Shown here in pieces: positions 16,018 through 25,600 of a stretch of DNA of 64,000 bases (its first letter is position 1; every line of letters starts with the position of its first letter). Made by a program: the position numbers and the translations under genes. This stretch comes from JASHSH01 sp036490215 (GTDB lineage Bacteria > Pseudomonadota > Alphaproteobacteria > Rhodospirillales > Magnetospirillaceae): positions 62,001 to 126,000 of the forward strand of contig DASXEH010000081.1 of assembly GCA_036490215.1 (NCBI GenBank). Reading direction: 5' to 3'. Under the pieces are notes generated by a model. The model saw only the letters and a list, made by a program, of their open reading frames with translations. It did not search any database and had not been told where the DNA came from.

Positions 16018-17999
16018 TCATCGAGATCGGCCATTTCGCATTGATCCTCGCGCTGCTGGTGGCGGCGGTGCAGTCGACGATTCCGCTGATGGGCGCCGCG
16101 CGGCGCGAAGCGGGAATGATGGCGGTGGGGAAGACGGCCGCGATAACGCAATTCGTGCTGATTGCGCTGGCCTTCGCCACATTGGTCCACGCTTATGTGA
16201 CGTCCGACTTCTCCGTGATCAACGTCGTCGATAACAGCCATTCCGACAAACCGCTGCTCTACAAAATCACCGGCGTCTGGGGCAATCACGAAGGCTCGAT
16301 GGTGTTGTGGGTCTTCATGCTGGCGCTGTGCGGCGCGGCGGTGGCCGTGTTCGGCGCCAATCTGCCGCCGCCTCTGAAAGCGCGCGTGTTGGCCGTGCAG
16401 GGCATGATCGGCGTAGGCTTCCTGCTCTTCATCCTTCTCACCTCGAACCCATTTCAGCGCGTGCTGCCCGCGCCAGCCGACGGGCAAGGCCTCAACCCGA
16501 TCCTGCAGGACCCCGGCCTCGCCTTTCATCCGCCCTTTCTCTATCTCGGCTATGTCGGTTTTTCGGTCTCGTTCTCCTTCGCCGTCGCCGCGTTGATCGA
16601 AGGCCGCGTCGATGCCGCCTGGGGGCGTTGGGTAAGACCTTGGGCGCTGTTCTCCTGGTGCGCTCTGGCCATCGGCATCGCCATGGGCAGTTGGTGGGCC
16701 TATTACACGCTGGGCTGGGGCGGCTGGTGGTATTGGGACCCGGTTGAGAACGCGTCCTTCATGCCGTGGCTGGTGGGCACGGCGCTGATCCACTCGGCGA
16801 TCGTAGTCGAGAAACGCGACGCGCTGAAAAGCTGGACAATCTTGCTCGCCATTCTCACCTTCTCGCTGTCGTTGGTCGGGACCTTCCTGGTGCGCTCTGG
16901 CGTGCTGACCTCGGTACATGCTTTCGCCGTCGACCCCGCACGCGGCACCTTCATTCTGTTGTTGCTGCTGGTCGTGATCGGCGGTTCGTTGACGCTTTAC
17001 GCTTGGCGCGCGCCGGCGCTGAAGGCCGGAGGATTGTTCGCGCCGATCTCGCGCGAGGGGGCGCTGGTGCTCAACAACCTGCTACTCACCACTGGCGCGG
17101 CGACAGTGTTCGTCGGCACGCTCTATCCGCTGTTCCTTGACGCGGTGGGCGGACCGAAGCTCTCGGTCGGCTTCCCCTTCTTCAATCGCAGCTTCGTGCC
17201 GCTGATGGTGCCGATGCTGATCGCGGTGGCGGTGGGGCCATTGATGGCCTGGAAGCGCGGCGATCTTGGCGGCGCGATGCAGCGCCTGTGGGCCGCGCTG
17301 GTTGTCGTGATCATCGGCGTGGTCGGCGCGCTTGTGGTGACCGAGGGCAGTTATGTTCTGGCCCTACTCGGCATCGGCCTTGCCGCCTGGGTAGCGATTG
17401 CCGCGCTGTTGGAATGGACCGAGCGCGTCCGCCTGTTCCGCACGACACTCGCCGACTCGCTGCGCCGCGCCCTGCATCTGCCGCGCTCCGCCTATGGGAT
17501 GACGATCGCTCATATCGGCCTTGCCATCACCGTGGCCGGAATTTCCGCGTCCGCCTTCGAGACCGAGCGCATCGAAATCGTCGCGCCGGGTCACGACATC
17601 GCGATCGGCGGCTATGTCCTGCGCCTCAATGGTGTCGGCAAAGTGCAGGGCGCCAATTTCACCGCCGATGACGCCAAGATCGTCGTCACCCATGACGGCA
17701 AAGACGTCGGCGAGATGCATCCCGAGCGTCGCTTCTTTCCGCTGCAGCAGCAGACCACCAGCGAGACGGCGATCCGCACCAACTTCTTCAGCGACCTGTA
17801 TGTCGCGCTCGGCGATCCCGACGGCCGCGGCGGGTGGACCTTGCGCGTCTATCTGAAACCGCTGGTGCCCTGGATTTGGCTCGGCGCGGTGATCATGGCC
17901 GGCGGCGGCATTGTCAGCCTGTCGGATCGCCGCTGGCGCGTGGGCGCGGCAACACGGGCGAAAGGTGCGCATGCCTTGGGCATCGCACCCGGTGAATAA
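16014..17999 (+). CDS. ccmF: cytochrome c heme lyase subunit CcmF
   Basis: A 661-residue polytopic membrane protein of the heme-handling family. The WWD signature is seen as GWGGWWYWDPVENASFMPWL, and conserved histidines (HEGS, HPPFLYLGYVGF) flank it. The ATG at 16014 overlaps the ccmE stop. With CcmH and CcmI it attaches heme to apocytochrome c in the periplasm. Confidence 0.96.
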   Translation: MIIEIGHFALILALLVAAVQSTIPLMGAARREAGMMAVGKTAAITQFVLIALAFATLVHAYVTSDFSVINVVDNSHSDKPLLYKITGVWGNHEGSMVLWVFMLALCGAAVAVFGANLPPPLKARVLAVQGMIGVGFLLFILLTSNPFQRVLPAPADGQGLNPILQDPGLAFHPPFLYLGYVGFSVSFSFAVAALIEGRVDAAWGRWVRPWALFSWCALAIGIAMGSWWAYYTLGWGGWWYWDPVENASFMPWLVGTALIHSAIVVEKRDALKSWTILLAILTFSLSLVGTFLVRSGVLTSVHAFAVDPARGTFILLLLLVVIGGSLTLYAWRAPALKAGGLFAPISREGALVLNNLLLTTGAATVFVGTLYPLFLDAVGGPKLSVGFPFFNRSFVPLMVPMLIAVAVGPLMAWKRGDLGGAMQRLWAALVVVIIGVVGALVVTEGSYVLALLGIGLAAWVAIAALLEWTERVRLFRTTLADSLRRALHLPRSAYGMTIAHIGLAITVAGISASAFETERIEIVAPGHDIAIGGYVLRLNGVGKVQGANFTADDAKIVVTHDGKDVGEMHPERRFFPLQQQTTSETAIRTNFFSDLYVALGDPDGRGGWTLRVYLKPLVPWIWLGAVIMAGGGIVSLSDRRWRVGAATRAKGAHALGIAPGE

Positions 18000-18015
18000 G
18001 GTGGGCGAATAGACG

Positions 18016-18552
18016 ATGCGCCGCCTGCTCTACCTCCTGCCGCTGGCACTCTTTTTGGTAATCGCAGGTTATTTCGCGGCCACGCTGCGCTCGGGCCGCG
18101 ATCCGCAGGCGCTGCCCTCGGCGATGATCGACAAGCCGATGCCGGCTATCGATCTGGCCGCACTCGACAACGGCGCGCGCGTCACCAGCTCGAGTTTCGC
18201 CGGGCAGGTGGTGCTGATCAACTTCTTCGCATCGTGGTGCGTGCCCTGTCGCGAGGAACAGCCGCTGCTGCTGCGCCTGAAGACCGAGAACACCGTGCCC
18301 GTGATCGGCATCGCCTACAAAGACAAGCCACAAGACACGCAGCGCTTCCTGACGCAACTCGGCGATCCGTTCCAGCGCATCGGGCTCGACCAGGAAGGCC
18401 AGCTTGCGCTGAACTTCGGCGTCTATGGCGTGCCGGAGACCTATGTCATCGGCAAGGATGGGCGCATCCGTTATCGACAGATCAGCGTGATCACGCCCGA
18501 AATCTGGGAAGAGACGATCCTGCCGTTGATTAAGAAGTTGGCGGCATCATGA
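18016..18552 (+). CDS. ccmG: thiol:disulfide interchange protein CcmG/DsbE
   Basis: A 178-residue thioredoxin-fold protein with one N-terminal membrane helix. The active site WCVPC (C75/C78), FFAS before it and GVYGVPETYVIG after it are characteristic of the reductant that keeps apocytochrome cysteines reduced. The stop overlaps the ccmH start by 4 bases. Confidence 0.95.
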   Translation: MRRLLYLLPLALFLVIAGYFAATLRSGRDPQALPSAMIDKPMPAIDLAALDNGARVTSSSFAGQVVLINFFASWCVPCREEQPLLLRLKTENTVPVIGIAYKDKPQDTQRFLTQLGDPFQRIGLDQEGQLALNFGVYGVPETYVIGKDGRIRYRQISVITPEIWEETILPLIKKLAAS

Positions 18553-19019
18553 AGCGGCTGCTGCTCGCCCTGATGATGGTCGTGGCGGTAACCGGTGCCG
18601 CCGCGGCGGTCGAGCCCAGCGAACGCCTGGCTGATCCCGCGCAAGAGGCCCGCGCACGGGCGATCAGCAGAATCCTACGCTGCCTGGTCTGTCAGAACGA
18701 ATCGATCGATGAATCCGGCGCCGATCTGGCGCATGACATCCGCGTGCTGTTGCGCCAGCGTATCGCCGCCGGCGACACGGATGCCCAAGCGATCCAATAC
18801 ATCGTCGATCGCTATGGTCAGTTCGTACTGCTGAAGCCGCCGGTCGAGCCGGCAACCTATGCTCTGTGGTTCGCGCCGCTAGTGCTGCTTGTCATCGGCG
18901 GCGGTGCCATCGCCATTCGCCTGCGCAGCCGCCGCGCGCAGCCGGAGTCCATGACTCCGTTGAGCCAAGATGAACGCGAGCGCCTGGCCGTCCTCCTCAA
19001 GGATGGCGACGCGTCGTGA
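18549..19019 (+). CDS. ccmH: cytochrome c maturation protein CcmH
   Basis: A 156-residue protein with a signal peptide or anchor (about 1-20), the redox motif LRCLVCQNESI (C45/C48), a helical domain and a second membrane helix near 105-125. It works with CcmG on the apocytochrome CxxCH thiols. It overlaps ccmG upstream and ccmI downstream by 4 bases each. Confidence 0.95.
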   Translation: MKRLLLALMMVVAVTGAAAAVEPSERLADPAQEARARAISRILRCLVCQNESIDESGADLAHDIRVLLRQRIAAGDTDAQAIQYIVDRYGQFVLLKPPVEPATYALWFAPLVLLVIGGGAIAIRLRSRRAQPESMTPLSQDERERLAVLLKDGDAS

Positions 19020-19909
19020 CGCCGTTCCTGATTCCCGTCCTGATCGTTCTCGCCGCCGTGGCATTGGGGGCTGTGGTTCTGCCGCTGATCCGTCGCGGTG
19101 TGACGGCTGTGCCCACCGCACGCTTCGACCGCGCCGTCTATCGCGATCAATTGCAAGAGGTCGAGCGCGATCTCGCGCGTGGTGTTCTCAACGCGAGCGA
19201 GGCTGGCTCGGCGCGGTTGGAAATCGAACGCCGGCTTCTGGCCACGGCGGACACGGAGCACGAGGTCACGCCACAACGCCGCAGCCGGCGCCTGATGGCA
19301 GCATCGATCGTCGTGATCGTCGTGGTCTGGGCCACGGGCTTTTACATGCTCTATGGCGCGCCGGACGTACCCGACATGCCCTTCGCCAGCCGGCCGCAGC
19401 AAGGCGCCAATGCCGATCACCCCGATGTCGAGGAAGCGGCGGCACGGCTTGAGGCGCGTTTGAAGAGCACCGGCGGCGATGCCGATGGATGGATGCTGCT
19501 GGCGCGGACCGAGACCGGCCTGCGGCATTGGGATAAGAGTGCGGAAGCCTATAAGCGCGTTCTGGATTTGGCCCCTGATCGCGCCGGCCCTGAGATTCAA
19601 GTCGCCTATGCCGAAACCTTGACCCTAGCCGCACGCGGCATCGTGACGCCGCAAGCCCGCGACGCCTTCGGCGCGGCGCTCACACGCGACGCCACCAATC
19701 ACATCGCGCGCTTCTATCTCGCCTTGGCCAGTGCACAAGCCGGCGATGACAAAACTGCGATCAGCGCGTGGCTGAAGCTGGCCGGCGAGTTGCCCGCCGA
19801 TTCCGATATGCGCGCCGAGATCGAAAGACGGGTCGCCGCGGCCGCACAAGAGGCCGGCATTGCCATTCCGGCACTTCCGCCGCCTGCGCCCAAAAGCAGC
19901 GGCAATTAA
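19016..19909 (+). CDS. ccmI: cytochrome c maturation protein CcmI (TPR)
   Basis: A 297-residue protein with two N-terminal membrane helices (about 3-25 and 98-118), the YRDQLQEVERDLARGVL segment between them, and a TPR-rich periplasmic part with ADGWMLLARTETGLRHWDKS. CcmI is the apocytochrome chaperone. It starts with GTG overlapping the ccmH stop (GTGA) and ends the ccm operon with a Pro-rich tail. Confidence 0.93.
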   Translation: MTPFLIPVLIVLAAVALGAVVLPLIRRGVTAVPTARFDRAVYRDQLQEVERDLARGVLNASEAGSARLEIERRLLATADTEHEVTPQRRSRRLMAASIVVIVVVWATGFYMLYGAPDVPDMPFASRPQQGANADHPDVEEAAARLEARLKSTGGDADGWMLLARTETGLRHWDKSAEAYKRVLDLAPDRAGPEIQVAYAETLTLAARGIVTPQARDAFGAALTRDATNHIARFYLALASAQAGDDKTAISAWLKLAGELPADSDMRAEIERRVAAAAQEAGIAIPALPPPAPKSSGN

Positions 19910-19976
19910 ATTTCGCGCATTCGCCAAATAGCGAAATCATAAGCGTAACAAGGCGTTTCTCTATTGTGCGCGAACT

Positions 19977-19988
19977 GCCACATGTGGC
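19977..19988. promoter_or_regulatory. 12-bp perfect palindrome upstream of the outer-membrane protein gene
   Basis: GCCACATGTGGC sits 117 bases before the barrel gene start, in a 195-base spacer with no gene. It could be a regulator half-site pair. The only support is its symmetry and position. Confidence 0.2.
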
Positions 19989-20104
19989 GCGAGATCGCCA
20001 TAAACACGCCCTGATCAACGCCATACCAGCCCATCAAACTCCCTGCCTCGATCGCGACGGTACCAGTGCGTCCGCCGCGAAAAAGAGACCAAGGAGTGTG
20101 GGTA

Positions 20105-20803
20105 ATGAAGAAGTCGAGTTTTGCCGTTGCGGCCATCGCCGCGCTCACTGTGTCGACGGCTGCTTTTGCCGCTGACAGCGACAACAGCAGTACGTCGAGC
20201 GCACCGCAATTGACTATGTCCAACGGCTGGTACTTCAGTGGTTCGGCCGGCCTCGCGTTCATGGGCTCCACCAAGTTCCATGGCGGCGGCACCAATTACG
20301 ATTTGAGCGCGGACAACCCCGGCTATGACGTGACCGGCGCGCTGGGCAAGGATCTCGGCAACGGGTTCCGCGTCGAAGGGGAGCTCGGCTATCACGACAT
20401 CGGCATCGATAACGCCAAGGTATACAGCCAGGGCGGCATCGGCACCGGTTCGGGCCCCGCAGGCGGCGACGCCAGTGCCGTCAGCTTGATGGCCAATGGC
20501 TATTACGACATCAACACCGGCACCAACTGGAAGCCCTATGTGGGCGTGGGTGTCGGTATGGCCGATGTCAGCATGGATGCCGTCGACGTTGCCGGCCATC
20601 GCGTGATGGACGACAGCGATCTGGCCTTCGCCTATCAGGCCATGACGGGTATCGGCTATCAGCTGACCCCGCAGGGCACGATCTACACGGGTTATCGCTA
20701 TTTCGCCGTGGAAGATCCGAGCCTGAACGATGAAGTGGGCGGCACGACCCACTCCGAACTGACGACCCACAATATCGAAGTGGGCTATCGCCTCTCTTTC
20801 TAA
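20105..20803 (+). CDS. outer-membrane beta-barrel protein
   Basis: A 232-residue protein whose ATG follows AAGGAG. The signal peptide MKKSSFAVAAIAALTVSTAA ends at AFA|AD. The mature part is Gly/Tyr/Asp-rich with alternating hydrophobic strands (GWYFSGSAGLAFMGS, FRVEGELGYHDI, WKPYVGVGVGMADV, GTIYTGYRYFAVED). It ends in HNIEVGYRLSF with the terminal aromatic typical of barrels. It resembles the small Omp25/OmpW-like 8-stranded porin fold, and the function is unknown. Confidence 0.82.
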   Translation: MKKSSFAVAAIAALTVSTAAFAADSDNSSTSSAPQLTMSNGWYFSGSAGLAFMGSTKFHGGGTNYDLSADNPGYDVTGALGKDLGNGFRVEGELGYHDIGIDNAKVYSQGGIGTGSGPAGGDASAVSLMANGYYDINTGTNWKPYVGVGVGMADVSMDAVDVAGHRVMDDSDLAFAYQAMTGIGYQLTPQGTIYTGYRYFAVEDPSLNDEVGGTTHSELTTHNIEVGYRLSF

Positions 20804-20844
20804 CTACGTCCGAACGTCCCCGTTCATAAGAGCAGGAGGTTGTC

Positions 20845-21018
20845 ATGCGTAGTCTGCGTCGTCTTGTTGCTCCGGTGGTCCTCGCGCTCGCGATGGGTTC
20901 TCTGGCGGCCTGCGCCGTCTACGAACCTGCTCCGGGTCCGCATTATTACAGCGGCGGCTACTACTATGGCCCGAGCGTCTATGTCGGTGGCGGCGGCTAT
21001 TACCATCGCCACTGGTAA
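20845..21018 (+). CDS. small tyrosine/glycine-rich lipoprotein
   Basis: A 57-residue protein starting at ATG 20845 behind AGGAGG. The N-terminus is MRSLRRLVAP with a hydrophobic stretch and a lipobox LAAC, so the mature protein should be a lipoprotein beginning at Cys23. The mature 35 residues are rich in Tyr and Gly (HYYSGGYYYG, VGGGGYYHRHW). It follows the barrel gene by 41 bases in the same direction. No function is assignable. Confidence 0.75.
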   Translation: MRSLRRLVAPVVLALAMGSLAACAVYEPAPGPHYYSGGYYYGPSVYVGGGGYYHRHW

Positions 21019-21072
21019 CGTCTGAGGCCGGCGAACAGACCTGATACTGGCCTGACCACCGGCCCTCCTCTA

Positions 21073-21112
21073 ACATCCCTCCGGGCTCGCATAGCGCGAA
21101 CCGGAGGGATGT
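21073..21112 (+). promoter_or_regulatory. perfect 12-bp hairpin sequestering the ribosome binding site of the sugar kinase
   Basis: ACATCCCTCCGG (21073-21084) pairs without mismatch with CCGGAGGGATGT (21101-21112) across a 16-base loop. The right arm contains the Shine-Dalgarno GGAGGG (21103-21108) and ends at the base before the ATG (21113). If transcribed, the hairpin should hide the ribosome site, suggesting translational control (coupling, protein binding or temperature). With no T run after it, termination is less likely. Confidence 0.6.
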
Positions 21113-22609
21113 ATGAGTTGCATTCTTGGACTGGATATCGGCACCACGTCGACGATCGGTATCCTGATCCGCCTGCCCGACAAAGTATTGGGCATCGCCA
21201 CGCGCCCCGTGACATTGCGCTCGCCTCAGCCCGGCTGGGCCGAAGAAGACCCGCGTGAATGGTGGATGAATGTCTGCGCCATCACACGCGAGCTTCTCTC
21301 GACCAGCGGCATCGCATCCGATGAGTTGAAGGGCGTGGGCGTGACCGGCATGCTGCCGGCCGTGCTGCTGCTCGACAAAGACGGCTCCCTCCTGCGCCCG
21401 AGCATTCAGCAGAGCGATGGCCGCTGCGGCGCGGAGGTCATGGAAATGCGGGCCGAGCGGCACGAAGCCGATTTCCTGGCGCGCGCCGGGAACGGCATCA
21501 ACCAACAGCTGGTGGGCGCCAAGATTCGGTGGATCGAAAAGCACGAGCCGGATGTCCATCACCGCATCGCGACTGTGTTCGGCTCCTACGACTACATCAA
21601 CTGGCGGCTCACCGGCATGCGCACCGTCGAGCAGAATTGGGCATTGGAGGCAGGCTTCGTCGATTTGGTCAGTCACACCATCGCGGACGATCTTGTGGCT
21701 TTCGCTCACCTGCCGCGCGCGGCCGTGCCGCAAAAGGTCGCATCGCACGCCATTCTCGGTCACGTCACCGCGTCAGCATCGACAGAGACGGGCATCCCTG
21801 CCGGCACGCCGGTGATCGGCGGCGCGGCGGATATGATCGCCTCGGCCCTGGGCGCGGGGCTGAACAAGCCGGGCGACGTACTCTTGAAATTCGGCGGCGC
21901 GATCGACGTACTGATCGCCACCGACAAGGCAAAGCCCGATGCACGGATGTATCTCGACTATCACCTCGTGCCCGGATTGTTCGTGCCCAATGGTTGCATG
22001 GCGACCGGCGGATCGGGGCTGAACTGGTTCGTGGCCACCTTCGCAGGCGGCGAACGGGCGGCAGCCGAGGCTAAAGGACAGAGTGTGCATCAGCACCTCG
22101 ACGGCTTGGCTGACACGATTCCCGCGGGCTCAGCGGGTGTGAGCGTACTCCCCTATTTCCTCGGCGAGAAAACACCGATCCACGACCCTGCCGCGCGCGG
22201 CTTGTTCGCGGGCCTGACACTGAGCCACGGGCTTAGTCATCTCTGGCGCGCGCTGCTCGAAGCCTATGCCTATGCGATTCGCCATCACGTCGAGGTGCTC
22301 AACGATATGGGCCATCGCACCGATCGCTACCTGGTGTCCGATGGCGGATCGAGCAGTCGTGTGTGGATGCAGATTGTCGCCGATGTGCTGCAAAAGCCGC
22401 TGCAGCGGCTAACCGGCCATCCGGGGTCATGCCTGGGCGCGGCCTGGGCGGCGGCGATCGGCACCGGCCAGATCAGTGACTGGTCGGCGGTGTCGCGTTT
22501 CGTCCAGATGGGCGATCGGATCGAACCCAATCCCATGCACGCGGTGATCTACGCCGACGGCTATCGCGCGTTCCGGGACATGTATCGTCGTTTGGAAGGA
22601 CGGAACTAG
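21113..22609 (+). CDS. FGGY-family carbohydrate kinase
   Basis: A 498-residue sugar kinase with ILGLDIGTTSTIGIL (phosphate 1), GGAADMIASALGAG carrying the catalytic Asp, ATGGSGLNWF, and DGGSSSRVWMQIVADV for adenosine binding. Overall it resembles the xylulokinase/ribulokinase branch, but the substrate cannot be read from sequence. It is not beside a transporter; the nearest sugar system is the ABC cluster at 46-54 kb. Its ribosome site lies in the hairpin at 21073-21112. It converges with the giant kinase gene (6 bases between the ends). Confidence 0.85.
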   Translation: MSCILGLDIGTTSTIGILIRLPDKVLGIATRPVTLRSPQPGWAEEDPREWWMNVCAITRELLSTSGIASDELKGVGVTGMLPAVLLLDKDGSLLRPSIQQSDGRCGAEVMEMRAERHEADFLARAGNGINQQLVGAKIRWIEKHEPDVHHRIATVFGSYDYINWRLTGMRTVEQNWALEAGFVDLVSHTIADDLVAFAHLPRAAVPQKVASHAILGHVTASASTETGIPAGTPVIGGAADMIASALGAGLNKPGDVLLKFGGAIDVLIATDKAKPDARMYLDYHLVPGLFVPNGCMATGGSGLNWFVATFAGGERAAAEAKGQSVHQHLDGLADTIPAGSAGVSVLPYFLGEKTPIHDPAARGLFAGLTLSHGLSHLWRALLEAYAYAIRHHVEVLNDMGHRTDRYLVSDGGSSSRVWMQIVADVLQKPLQRLTGHPGSCLGAAWAAAIGTGQISDWSAVSRFVQMGDRIEPNPMHAVIYADGYRAFRDMYRRLEGRN

Positions 22610-22615
22610 GCTCGG

Positions 22616-25600
22616 TTAGCCCGTCGGCGATGTTTCGTTCTGCAGGAGCTGGCTGACCATCGCGCCGAGCTGGTCGAAGTCGAACGGCTTCATCAGGAAG
22701 CCGTCGGCACCCGCCATCCGCGCCCGCTGCTCGGTCATGCCCGAGGTGTTGCCGGTACAGAGGATGGTGCGCGTGGCCGGCGAATGCGCCTTGAAGTAGC
22801 GGATCAGCTCTTCGCCATTGATATGCGGCATGTTCTGGTCGGTCACCAGCACGTCCCACCGCCCCGATTGATTCTTGAGCCAGCTTTGGGCGATACGCGG
22901 ATCGATCGTCGATTGCACGCTGTATCCGAGTCGCTTCAACGCCGTCTCCACCATCGCGCAGAACGACTCGTCGTCATCCACCACGAGGATCGAGGAGGCG
23001 CCCGTGTCGCGCTCGACATCGCTGGCCACCGGCGGCGATGGCGCGGCCTGATCGCTGACGGCGGCAGAAAGCGGCAACAAAAGCTCGAAAGTCGTCCCGC
23101 GCTCCTGGCGCGTCTTGACCAATATCCCGCCGGCATGCTCGAGGACGATGCGATGGACCACCGCCAGCCCGAGGCCGGTGCCGCGGCCGCGGCCCTTGGT
23201 CGTGAAGAACGGTTCGAAAATCTGCGCGCCGACAGACGATGGAATCCCGGCGCCCGTATCCATGATGGCGATCGAAACGATAGGCCCTAAGGGCAACGAT
23301 CCGGTGGCGATCCAGACCGTACCGTCGGCGTCGGCCCAGGTATCGACACCGGCGGGCGCACTGCCTGTCTGCGCCATCGGCAAATGCGCCAATTCCGGCC
23401 GACGCCGATCGAGCGTCGCGACCACCACTGAAATCTTGCCCTGCCGGCCACCCAGCGCGTCGCTGCCATTGACGCAGAGATTGACGAAAACTTGCGATAG
23501 CTGACCGCGATCGCCGAGCACCGAAGCCTGAGGCAGGCGATTTTCGACGACCAGCTCGGTCGTCGCCGGCAAGGTCGCGCGCAAGAGATCGTGAGTCTCC
23601 TCGACCAGCTCCGCGAGTTTGACCTGTGCCGCCTCGACCGGTCCGCGCCGTGCGAAGGTCAGGATCTGCTGAACCAGAGACCGGCCGCGCTGGCTGACAG
23701 AGACGATGCGCTCGGCGAAATGGTGCGGCTCCGATCCTGCGTCCAAATCTTCCACCAGGAATTGACCGAAGCCGAGGATCGCACCCAGCAGATTGTTGAA
23801 GTCGTGCGCGATCCCGCCCGCCAGATTGCCAAGCGCTTCGAGCTTACTCGCCTGCGCCTGCCATTCCTGGCGGCGACGCTCCTCGTCTTCGAGACGGATG
23901 CGCTTGGTGGCGTCACTGGCAACCGCAACGAAGCCGCCCTGAGGAAGGCGGTGGATGCGGGCGTCAAAGAACATCTCGCGATTGTCGCTCGGCCGCCGCC
24001 ACGGGCCGGTGCCCTGCCATTCGCCCTTTTCCATCAGCGCGGCCAGGATCTCTTCGCCGAAGGGACCGAAGATTTCCTCGCTCTGGAAATCGTCGAGGCG
24101 ACGGCCTTCCATTTCGGTCGAGTGACCGGGCAAGCCGAGCAACGAGACGGCGGCATCGTTGAGATAAGCGATGCGGCGATCGCCATCCGCCATGATAATG
24201 GCGTCGCGCGCGATATCGAGCGCGGCCAGCACCTCGGCCATTTGCTTGCGGCTGCGCCGAGCTTCAGTCTCGTTCGCCAGGCGCTCGATTTCCGCGGCCG
24301 CGCGCGGCGCCGACAAGCTGAGAACCGTCTCGACGTATTCCAGACGTTCCCATGGGGTACGGCTCGACACGACCAAAAGGCCAAGCAATTCGCCCTTCGC
24401 GCTGAACAACGGAATCCCGGCATAGGCATCGATGATGTTGTTGAGGATCGGCGGGACTTCAGGGAAACGCCCCCGCAGATTGCCATTGATCAGGAAACTC
24501 CTGCCGGAAGCCAGGATCGTGCGCGACGCCTCCCAAAGTGGGATGGATGAGTTGGCCACGAAGGCGCCATCCGCGAACAGATATTGGGTCTGGATGGTCC
24601 CGTCTTCCATATTCGGGCGGCCGATATAGGCGTAGTCCGCACCCAGAACGCGGGCAACGCTGACCACCAGCGCCTTCAGGAAGTCTTCGCCGATCGCATT
24701 GCCGAAATTGCCGCTGAGCGTCGCCATCAGGCGGCGCATTTCTTCGCGCGCGGTGACGTCCTGATGCGTCATGATCAGGCGGGTCGGCGTTCCATCCCCA
24801 TCGCGCACGAATTCGGATTGGCGGTAAATCCAGCGCATCTCGCCGTCGCTGCGCATGAGGCGATATTCGAACGGTTCGACCTCGTGCCCTTGCCTCTCAT
24901 AGTCCCACACCGCGCTCATGCGCGCGCGATCGTCGGGGTGGATCAGTTCGAGGAACTCGGCACGAGTTGGCTGGCCATGCAGCGGATCGATGCCGAAGAG
25001 ATGGAAGGCTTCCATCGACCAAACGGTCCGCTTGCGCTCGACATCGCGCTCGACGCTCGCCATCTTGCCGACGCGCTGAGCGGCGGCGAGATGCTGTGCG
25101 CTCGACCGCAGCTCGTCTTCGAGGCGCTTGCGTTCGGTAATGTCTTGATGGACGACATAGAGCTTGACCGGCTTGCCGGTGGGGTCGCGCAGAACATCGA
25201 CCTCCCGGTGAATCCACCGCGCCACGCCGTCCGGGCGTATGATGCGGAATTCAAGTGGCTTCGAGGCATTGCCGAGATTGTCTTGCAGGCGCGTGGCGCG
25301 CACCATGGCCCGATCATCGGGGTGCACGATGTTGTAGTATTCCTCGAGATTGGGCGTCGGGCCGGCTGGATCGAGACCATAGATGCGCAGCTGCTCGTCC
25401 GACCACATGGCCGTGTCGTAGACAAGATCGATTTCCGCGCTACCGATCTGCCCCATCCGTTGCGCGCGCTGCAGGCTCTCATAATTGCTGCGCAGCGACT
25501 CTTCCATGATGCGCCGCTCGGTAATGTCCTGATGGGTGGCGATCAGCCCGATCAGTGCATCCGTGGCATCATGAAGCCCACGCACATTGCGTCGGAGCCA

